From positions 1 through 40,054 of the forward strand of contig CADBVL010000025.1 in assembly GCA_902798015.1 (NCBI GenBank): a stretch of 40,054 nt of DNA, given 5' to 3'. Within the stretch, counting starts at the first letter, position 1. Every line of letters starts with the position of its first letter. The notes under the pieces are model-generated. The model saw nothing but the letters and a program-made list of their open reading frames with translations, ran no database searches and had not been told where the DNA came from. Position numbers and translations under genes: made by a program. Below, in pieces: positions 34,801 through 40,054 of the stretch. Origin of the DNA: an uncultured Bacteroidales bacterium (lineage in GTDB: Bacteria; Bacteroidota; Bacteroidia; Bacteroidales; Paludibacteraceae).

Positions 34801-37727
34801 ATCCGGTTGAACGAGTCGAGCACCGATGTCTGCGCTTCATTGAGGAGCGAGATAGCACGCAGAGGAGCGCTGGTATTCGCCGCAAAAGCCTGCACGGCAT
34901 TTGCCACCGACTGCGCGAGGTTGGTGATCAGCGCTTCGCTGTACCAGCCGTTGTCGAACTCGACGGCTATAGACGGCACGCCGTCCATCGGCATGATATA
35001 GAACGCTATCTTGAATTTCGGCACGTTCTGCTCCATGGTCTCATCCGCGAAGACGGGTTTGCCGAAGACGGAGTAGTTGCTCAGCACGCCCATCTGGTAC
35101 GCGAACATGATCTCTGCCTTGAGGTCGTAGTCTGCTGCGATACGTGCAAACGGATAATCCTCGTGCGCGAGCGTTTGCTCGAAGGACTGCGCGTTCTCGC
35201 GGACGAACTCCTCAACCGTCTGGTTCGCTATCTTTGTGGTGAGGGCGAGAGTGTTAACGAACATTCCCATGGTGTTGTTCACCCGCAGGTTGCTTCGTCC
35301 GTTGGAGATGGTGGTGATGCACACTTCATCCGTTCCAGCGAAACGTGCGAGCGAATAATAGACTGCACTCAGCAGCACCGCTGCCGGCGTCACGCCTAAT
35401 TGGGCCGCATATTTCTCTGCTGTAGGCATATCGAACGGAACGCACACGCGTCCGTTCTCGCCTTGGGGGATAGCATTGGTGAGGTCAGGTTGGATCTCGG
35501 TGACACTCTCTATACCGGTGAGACGCTCGGCGAAGAAGTCTTTTGCCGCCTTGAAGGATTCTCCTTCCTGAGCGGCTTTCTGCTCTGCCACAAACTGCGG
35601 ATAAGAGCACATCTCGGGTTCGATCTCCTTGCCTTCTAACAGGTCGCATATCTCGTGGATGAAGAGGTCATAGGACGCGCCGTCGCAAACGAGGTGGTGG
35701 ATGTCGCTCAAGAGATAGAGGTGCTGCTCCGTGCGCACGATGGCGAAGCGGAAGAGCAGGTCTTTCTGCAGATTGAACGGTCGTACGAACTCATGCTTGA
35801 AGGCGTCCATCTGTGCCTCATCGAGTGCTTTCTCGGGCACATCAATATTTGCCTCGTTCATCATCTTCTCGTCAATCGTCTGGATGACATCCGCTTCCTG
35901 GGTAGCAAAATGCACAAAGAGTTCGGAGTGGTTGAGCACCGCCTTGCGTACCGCTTGACGCAACGCCTCCGTCTCTACCTCCAAGGGCATCTGAATGCAG
36001 ATGGGCACATTATAGAGCGTCGAGGTCGGATTCTTCATGCACTCGAAATAGACACCGAGTTGGGCGAAGGAGAGGGGGGCGGTCAAGTTTTTCTCGGGAT
36101 TACGTGATTCCGTAATTACGGTATCCCGAGGACCACCTAACATCGCAGCGAGTATCTCATTTTCAATGGCCTGCAACGTGATGCCTTTGGTCATCTGTTT
36201 GGCATCGAGTTGGACACCGAAACGCTTGTATATCTGCGTCGCTAATTTGATGGCAGCGATGGAGGAGAGCCCCATATAACGCAGGTCGGTCGTGATGCCG
36301 AACTCCTCCATATTGACGATCTTCGCAATGATGTCATGCAACTCCTGCTCGAGGACATTGAGCGGAGCCGCAGCTACAACCTCCTCTACTTCTGGCTTGG
36401 GTGCTTCGGGCTTAGGCAGGGCGCGTTTATCGACTTTCTGGTTCGGGTTGAGCGGGATAGCGTCAATCTGCATCGTCACAGCAGGCACCATGTAGGGCGG
36501 TTTGCTGTCGCCGATGAAGGCATTGAGTTCGTCGATGTTGATCTTCTCGTCGCTCACGATGTAGGCGGCGATGAACTTACCGCCATCCGGGTAGTCGAAA
36601 GCCTGTACGGTAGCATCTTTGATGCCGGGGAACTCGCGGATGATGGCTTCCACCTCTTTGAGTTCGATACGGAATCCGCGGATCTTCACCTGTCCGTCCC
36701 GTCTGCCCACAAACTCAATGTTTCCGTCCTCGCGGTAATGAACGATATCGCCGGTCTTATAGCACCGCAAACCGTTCCATTCCACAAAGACCTCTGCGGT
36801 CTTCTCCGGCTGGTTGAGGTATCCGAGCGACACCTGCGGTCCGGCTACATAGAGCTCGCCGTCCGTGCCGGTCGGTACTTCCTTGCCGTCCTGTCCGACT
36901 ACGATGAGTTGCGTGCCGTTCGTATTGGCTTTGCCGATAGGTATATTGGGTTCGTTTTGCGTCACGAAGAAACTGCTGACATAGACGGTACACTCCGTCG
37001 GGCCATAGCAGTTCATCAACTTATAGGAAGGCGGATCGAGGCTGATGAGTTTCTCGCCGCCCGTTCCGAGCCACTGCAGGCCCGGGATGTCGGGGTAGTT
37101 GAGCACCAGCTGCGTCGCCATCTGGGTCGTCATGAAGCAGTGGGTAATGTGCTCGTCTTGGATATATTGGTTGAGCCCCTCCAGGTCAAAACGGATCTCG
37201 TCGCCCACGATGCAGATAGTAGCACCTGCCATGACGCAACACCACAGGTCCATTTGGAACGCATCAAAACCATAACCGGCATAGGTGGCGTATTTGCTTT
37301 GCGGAGTCAAGCCTATTGCCTGGACATGGAAATCAAGGAAGGCTAAGATATTCGCCTCGCTCAGCATGACACCTTTGGGAACACCGGTCGTACCGGATGT
37401 ATAGAGCAGCACGAAAGCTTCATCACCATCGTACTTGGAGGCATCCTCCCGCATGAATTTCAGTCGCTCTTCGGGATAAGAGCCATCGAGCGGCATAGCG
37501 GTCAAGCCTGCTTTCGCGATGGCGATAGGTGTCAGCACCATCAGTTCATTACGCGGCACGATAAACGATGCTACTTTCTCACCGCAACGGGTGACGTACT
37601 GCGGATCGAGAGTGTCCGACAGACGGTCTGCCTCTTCAAAGGTGATTCGTTTGTCCCCTGCGATGCAGAAGATATCATTCGGACGCTCGGCAACGTGTTT
37701 TTTGAAGTATTCGACTAAGTGTTTCAT
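31857..37727 (-). CDS. dimodular non-ribosomal peptide synthetase with terminal reductase (A-T-C-A-T-R)
   Basis: A 1956-residue cytosolic enzyme. Domains by eye: A1 (1 to ~430; LLYTSGTTGVPKG near 115), carrier T1 (pantetheine serine in YMGLSSIAAIKL near 486), condensation C (HHLVCDGAS near 676), A2 (LLYTSGSTGVPKG near 1131; YGPTEC; RTGD), carrier T2 (FFELGGTSLMVTRVI near 1507) and thioester reductase R (GATGYLG near 1594, catalytic YMRSK near 1752). It should load two amino acids, join them and release a dipeptide aldehyde or alcohol, which may cyclise. A1 lacks a block between FMREDAS and KYDGDEAF that is present in A2. Two near-copies of one repeat encode linkers near A2 and before C, and a third patch lies in R. 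No phosphopantetheinyl transferase is in the window. The gene follows the STAS gene by one base. Confidence 0.93.
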   Translation of the reverse strand: MKHLVEYFKKHVAERPNDIFCIAGDKRITFEEADRLSDTLDPQYVTRCGEKVASFIVPRNELMVLTPIAIAKAGLTAMPLDGSYPEERLKFMREDASKYDGDEAFVLLYTSGTTGVPKGVMLSEANILAFLDFHVQAIGLTPQSKYATYAGYGFDAFQMDLWCCVMAGATICIVGDEIRFDLEGLNQYIQDEHITHCFMTTQMATQLVLNYPDIPGLQWLGTGGEKLISLDPPSYKLMNCYGPTECTVYVSSFFVTQNEPNIPIGKANTNGTQLIVVGQDGKEVPTGTDGELYVAGPQVSLGYLNQPEKTAEVFVEWNGLRCYKTGDIVHYREDGNIEFVGRRDGQVKIRGFRIELKEVEAIIREFPGIKDATVQAFDYPDGGKFIAAYIVSDEKINIDELNAFIGDSKPPYMVPAVTMQIDAIPLNPNQKVDKRALPKPEAPKPEVEEVVAAAPLNVLEQELHDIIAKIVNMEEFGITTDLRYMGLSSIAAIKLATQIYKRFGVQLDAKQMTKGITLQAIENEILAAMLGGPRDTVITESRNPEKNLTAPLSFAQLGVYFECMKNPTSTLYNVPICIQMPLEVETEALRQAVRKAVLNHSELFVHFATQEADVIQTIDEKMMNEANIDVPEKALDEAQMDAFKHEFVRPFNLQKDLLFRFAIVRTEQHLYLLSDIHHLVCDGASYDLFIHEICDLLEGKEIEPEMCSYPQFVAEQKAAQEGESFKAAKDFFAERLTGIESVTEIQPDLTNAIPQGENGRVCVPFDMPTAEKYAAQLGVTPAAVLLSAVYYSLARFAGTDEVCITTISNGRSNLRVNNTMGMFVNTLALTTKIANQTVEEFVRENAQSFEQTLAHEDYPFARIAADYDLKAEIMFAYQMGVLSNYSVFGKPVFADETMEQNVPKFKIAFYIMPMDGVPSIAVEFDNGWYSEALITNLAQSVANAVQAFAANTSAPLRAISLLNEAQTSVLDSFNRIEVPYDNTQTIVSLFRKQAAETPDNLAVVYHDVRLTYKEVDERTDAIAARIIEVIGNDTKEKVVSILINRSEWMVVASLAALKAGCAYQPLDPSYPAERLNFMMKDANASLLIADPDLRPIVNEYEGPVLLTKDLSNPVITKLRNHESPSPSDLFILLYTSGSTGVPKGCQLEHRNLVAFCHWYHRYYDLHAGDKVAAYASYGFDANMMDMYPALTCGAAVYIIGEDIRLNLPDLNHYFEAEGITHSFMTTQVGYQFAQNCDNHSLKHLSVGGEKLATIAPPANYLLHNAYGPTECTIFTTTYPIHEQEKNIPIGKPLDNFRLFIVDKDLHRVPVGATGELLVSGPQVSRGYLNRPDKTAETYIDWNGLRCYRTGDVVRYLADGNIQFVGRQDGQVKIRGFRIELKEVEAVIREYPGINDATVQAFDYPTGGKFIAAYIVSDSKIDIQALNAFIRDRKPPYMVPASTMQIDVIPLNQNQKVNKRALPAPQLTDTDRDYVAPANDNEKLFCDIFASILNQDKIGATDNFFELGGTSLMVTRVIIEADKAGKHVAYGDIFTHPTPRLLSQFLSGDLSTSDNSADEAEEAAFDYTGIDAILQRNNLNTFLRGERQELGNVLLTGATGYLGIHVLRELIDSDAKTITCLVRGKDQQDAQRRLRNLLFYYFDRRFDELFGSRLFVVNGDVTNDFSNQLSDISIQTVFNCAANVKHFSKTDDIEQVNIGGAERCVEFCLKTGARLIHISTTSVGEIWIERGDGKAVPELSERVLYFGQFLDNRYMRSKFLAERVILEAVARHGLNAKIMRVGNLAARSYDGEFQANFQTNSYMGRLKVFSTLGCCPIDEYDSPAEFSPVNETAKAVVLLASTPKECNVFQPFNNHTDLLGDILAGFEKIGRSIRYVEEDEFQQAILEGSQDPKKANLMSALLAYQDMTHGQKAVTIERNNRYTSAVLLRLGFHWSIPDSAYVNRMLTAISQLGYFDN
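32706..32746. repeat. in-frame repeat patch in the reductase domain
   Basis: Units of CAGTAATCAGTTATCAGATATCAG type on the minus strand encode NDFSNQLSDISIQTVFN, ahead of the FNCAANV strand of the reductase. Confidence 0.6.
34360..34396. repeat. NRPS linker repeat, copy 1 (in A2)
   Basis: GATTACGTAATTTCGTAATT continues into ACGGGATTCG. On the minus strand it encodes NPVITKLRNHES, just before the A2 LLYTSGSTG motif. It matches the copy at 36092-36130 at about 23 of 26 core positions and in the same reading frame. Confidence 0.75.
36092..36130. repeat. NRPS linker repeat, copy 2 (before C domain)
   Basis: GATTACGTGATTCCGTAATT continues into ACGGTATCCCG, with outer CTCGGGAT / ATCCCGAG inverted ends and an inner palindrome CCGTAATTACGG. 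It encodes TVITESRNPEK in the T1-C linker, in the same frame as copy 1. Confidence 0.75.
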
Positions 37728-37728
37728 G

Positions 37729-38031
37729 TTATTCTATTGTAAAAAGGTTCTGAAAACCGCTCATGCGGAAGATGTCGCTCACGTCCTCGTTGAGGTGGGT
37801 GATGTGAATCGAACCGCCTTTAGCTTCTGATTCTCGTTTGAGTTGCATGAAGAACCGCAAGCCGGCTGAAGAGATGTACTCGAGTTGCTCACAATCAATC
37901 TCCAGCGCTTTGTCGGCAAGTGCCAACACCTGGTTCAAGTCCTCTACTTGGGTTGTAGTAACTGTCGTGTCAAGTTCGCCGATAAGGCAAACACGCGTCT
38001 CTTGGTCATTCGGAATAATGCTGATTTTCAT
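37729..38031 (-). CDS. STAS-domain anti-anti-sigma factor
   Basis: A 100-residue single STAS domain: VCLIGELDTTVTTTQVEDL, then LEIDCEQLEYISSAGLRFFM, with S55 at the phosphorylation position of SpoIIAA/RsbV. In partner switching, the unphosphorylated form frees a target from an RsbW-type kinase. The gene just upstream encodes both the phosphatase and the kinase-like ATPase, and the synthetase follows one base downstream, so regulation of peptide synthesis or of a linked process is likely but not shown. Confidence 0.9.
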   Translation of the reverse strand: MKISIIPNDQETRVCLIGELDTTVTTTQVEDLNQVLALADKALEIDCEQLEYISSAGLRFFMQLKRESEAKGGSIHITHLNEDVSDIFRMSGFQNLFTIE

Positions 38032-38038
38032 ATTGTAT

Positions 38039-38088
38039 AAAAGTTTAATGTCGCTGCGCGACGTTTAAGAGTTTAAAAGTTTAATGAG
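38039..38088. repeat. repeat patch (aaaagtttaa type) with a small hairpin
   Basis: AAAGTTTAA units at both ends flank GTCGC-TGC-GCGAC, a perfect 5-base stem, between the phosphatase and STAS genes. The patch also encodes the last residues of the phosphatase (LIKLLNS). Confidence 0.55.
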
Positions 38089-40054
38089 CGTGAGGACGTT
38101 TTTATTGTCGCGCCGCTCGTAGTGCAGTTCATCAACGATTTGTCGGATGAGATGGATTCCCAGACCTCCCACCTGGCGTTCACCGGTTGCTTTCTCATTG
38201 GGCACATGCCCCGTGGGGTCAAAAGCGATTCCGTCATCCGTTAGGGTGAGAATAATTTTCAATGCTTCATTTTTAATTTTTAATTCTATCTCAGAAGCTT
38301 GCGAATAATGAAGAATATTCACGACAGCCTCTTCGGCTGCCACTTCGAGTTTTTTGAGTCCTTTCTTGTCCATGCCGTTGCATAATCCAAAGGTATGGAT
38401 TGCCTTTCGCAAGACAGGCCATTGGTCTGCTTGGCAAGGCACGCGCAGCGTCACAGGTTGGACGGGGCTTGTCTTTCGAATCGTCATGAGGGTGATATCA
38501 TCCGTTGGTTCGGCCTGCCCTATAAAAGCTTTAATAGCGCCGTACATATCCTCCTTCTTCGCTACGATCTCTGACCATCGCTTCATTCCTAACATCTCAC
38601 GGGCGCTGTTCCGCGCTTCGGTCACGCCATCAGTGTAAAGAACGATTTTCTCTCCTTCGCCAATCATGCAGCCTTGCTCCACAAACGAATACCGGCCGTC
38701 ATATCCCAGCGGGATATTCGGTTCAACGGTGAGGGGTGAGGGGTTACCGGTTACGGGGGAGTAGATAAGCGGCGCACAGTGTCCGGCATTGCAGAAGAGC
38801 AGTTCGCCTGTAGGGATACACAGACATCCCACAAAAGCGGTCACGAACGTCAGGGAGGGGTTGTTCTCGCTAAGGACGGTATTGATTTCTTCCATGATCT
38901 GTTTGGGTGAGGTTGCTCTCACACCAGCTGCGCGGAAGAGGTTCACTGCAGCACTCATGAACATAGCGGCCGGAACGCCCTTGCCGCTCACATCTCCGAT
39001 GATGAACCAGAGGACGTCTCCTTCGCGATGGAAGTCAAAGAAGTCGCCTCCTACTTCGCGCATCGGGACAAGGAAGGTATGGAGTTCAATATCTCCGTTC
39101 GCTTGGGCTTTGATCCGTTCCTTGTCGTCTTTCAGGATTCCCATTTGAATATCATGGGCTATCTGCAGTTCGTGCGACACCACCTCTCGCTCCGTCTCCA
39201 AACGGGCGTTCTCTTGTTCATCCCGCGTCATACGACGGATCAACAGGCCCACCACGAGGATACCTAACACGAACACGCCCAAGGGCAACAAGGTGCCCAA
39301 ACGAAGACTATCGATAACATGGCTGCGCGGAACGGCAGTGACCATTCGGATATTTATCGGTTGAAGAGTCTTGCGGGAAACGATCCATGAGCCATCATCC
39401 AATTCTCCATCTTTCGGCGCACCGTCACTGGCGGCAAGGAGGGTCCCGTTGGAACTATAGAGCATACACTCCACCTCCTCGAATGGCCGGAAATGGTCCA
39501 GCATATTGTGTATCCATTTCAAACTGAAATCAATACCTGTGACGCAAATCAGATCGCCCTTCTCGTCCAGCACGTCATTCGAATAGGTATAGATCGGTTC
39601 GTCAAAATCTTCATCTATATACGGGGTGCTCCAATAGCCTGCGTTGTTTTGCACGGCTCCTTTATACCACTCGCGTTCAAAATAATCATGCTCAGCATCC
39701 CCAAAAGGGCAGGAGACTATCGAATCCTTCGTACGATAGGAAGTCAAGCCGAACCACTTCCCTTTTTCCGGATAATAATACGGCGGGAAAACTACATAGC
39801 AGGAATAAAAATTCGGATACCGCTTGATCAGTTCGTCGGTCTTGCTGTACAAATTCTCCGGGTGCGTCAGGTTCCTCTTCACCTCTTCTATCAGCTGAGC
39901 GTTGGCATCCAGCGCGTCGTACAACTCAAAACGCAGTTTCTCTTGCGCAATCTGCATCTCGAGATCCATTTTCTCCTGCAATTGAGACAGCGCCCTGCTA
40001 TAAGACACATATGACTGCACGCCCATGCCTAACAGGAGGAAGAGAGCCGCTAAA
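38065..40054 (-). CDS. membrane sensor SpoIIE/RsbU phosphatase fused to RsbW-like ATPase (partial, 5' end beyond window)
   Basis: At least 662 residues are visible; the frame stays open to the right edge (LAALFLLLLG ahead of the first in-window ATG at 40026), so the true start is outside. From N to C: a membrane helix cut by the edge; an extracytoplasmic sensor domain of Cache type (~30-235, with YFEREWYKGAV and CVTGIDFSL); a second helix (LLPLGVFVLGILVVGLLI); a coiled coil; a PP2C-type SpoIIE domain (VGGDFFDF, GDVSGKGVPAAMFM, DGVTEARN); and a histidine-kinase-like ATPase domain (EEAVVNILHYS, DDGIAFDP, GGLGIHLIRQIVD). It probably senses an outside signal and sets the phosphorylation of the adjacent STAS protein. 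Two repeat patches lie in frame in it. Confidence 0.9.
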   Translation of the reverse strand, partial: LAALFLLLGMGVQSYVSYSRALSQLQEKMDLEMQIAQEKLRFELYDALDANAQLIEEVKRNLTHPENLYSKTDELIKRYPNFYSCYVVFPPYYYPEKGKWFGLTSYRTKDSIVSCPFGDAEHDYFEREWYKGAVQNNAGYWSTPYIDEDFDEPIYTYSNDVLDEKGDLICVTGIDFSLKWIHNMLDHFRPFEEVECMLYSSNGTLLAASDGAPKDGELDDGSWIVSRKTLQPINIRMVTAVPRSHVIDSLRLGTLLPLGVFVLGILVVGLLIRRMTRDEQENARLETEREVVSHELQIAHDIQMGILKDDKERIKAQANGDIELHTFLVPMREVGGDFFDFHREGDVLWFIIGDVSGKGVPAAMFMSAAVNLFRAAGVRATSPKQIMEEINTVLSENNPSLTFVTAFVGCLCIPTGELLFCNAGHCAPLIYSPVTGNPSPLTVEPNIPLGYDGRYSFVEQGCMIGEGEKIVLYTDGVTEARNSAREMLGMKRWSEIVAKKEDMYGAIKAFIGQAEPTDDITLMTIRKTSPVQPVTLRVPCQADQWPVLRKAIHTFGLCNGMDKKGLKKLEVAAEEAVVNILHYSQASEIELKIKNEALKIILTLTDDGIAFDPTGHVPNEKATGERQVGGLGIHLIRQIVDELHYERRDNKNVLTLIKLLNS
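38261..38290. repeat. in-frame repeat patch (ttaaaaattaaaaatgaa type) in the ATPase domain
   Basis: ATTTTTAATTTTTAATT on the plus strand encodes ELKIKNEALK on the minus strand, within a beta strand of the ATPase domain before LTLTDDG. Confidence 0.65.
38728..38760. repeat. in-frame repeat patch (ggtgaggggtgagggg type) in the phosphatase domain
   Basis: GGTGAGG units and two GGTTAC units encode PVTGNPSPLTVEP in a loop of the PP2C domain between HCAPLIYS and NIPLGYD. Confidence 0.65.

Noticed and set aside
34360-36130. NRPS linker repeats as traces of module duplication
   Set aside because: They lie at non-equivalent positions of the two modules, so duplication does not explain them.
36336-37346. 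336-codon plus-strand open frame opposite the first adenylation domain
   Set aside because: It is antisense to clear A-domain motifs, and a similar open frame (33123-33947) lies opposite the second A domain, so it reflects codon use in the sense strand.

Overview
The window looks like a chromosomal segment of a Bacteroidales bacterium (phylum Bacteroidota), most likely an uncultured gut or rumen type rather than a classical Bacteroides. The evidence is a complete type IX secretion (T9SS) core (PorP, GldK, GldL, GldM, GldN), a lipoprotein Omp85 protein of the TamL kind, the gene order ftsX - DUF3098 - uppP - truB - queA, and promoters of the phylum-specific form TTTG - N19/20 - TAnnTTTG. There are no insertion sequences, phage genes or CRISPR arrays. 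Almost every base is genic, and no gene-free stretch exceeds about 240 bases.

Layout. 1-352 (minus): ribosomal genes rpmG (cut by the window edge) and rpmB. 591-4308 (plus): a SulP anion transporter, a secreted CotH-family protein with a T9SS-like tail, and a reverse rubrerythrin. 12891-4309 (minus): a compact envelope run, tamL - rnhB - sppA - lpxK - msbA-like ABC exporter - mnmA. 12970-15236 (plus): a TrmH-family methyltransferase and a TrpB2-type tryptophan synthase beta chain. 15287-15468 (minus): tRNA-Arg(ACG) and tRNA-Asp(GTC). 29001-15555 (minus): one long co-directional run, DUF2795 - porP - gldK - gldL - gldM - gldN - ftsX - DUF3098 - uppP - truB - queA - ung - polA - DUF4886. 30543-29165 (minus): a SAM methyltransferase and a PduO-type cobalamin adenosyltransferase. 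30604-31836 (plus): a fused SpmA/SpmB-like membrane protein. 40054-31857 (minus): a SpoIIE phosphatase fused to an RsbW-like ATPase (cut by the right edge), a STAS anti-anti-sigma factor, and a dimodular non-ribosomal peptide synthetase ending in a reductase domain.

Three things stand out. First, the right-hand operon couples a partner-switching signalling pair to an A-T-C-A-T-R peptide synthetase predicted to release a dipeptide aldehyde or a derivative of one. Second, polA and uppP are each broken by a small internal loss of about 20 codons plus a frameshift. PolA loses the polymerase motif A aspartate and also lacks most of its proofreading domain, and the first adenylation domain of the synthetase lacks an in-frame block. 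Third, short A/T-rich or CCC-rich repeat patches are scattered between genes and, in frame, inside at least eight proteins. Two near-identical copies sit in two linkers of the synthetase.

All functional calls come from reading motifs by eye. No database search was run.
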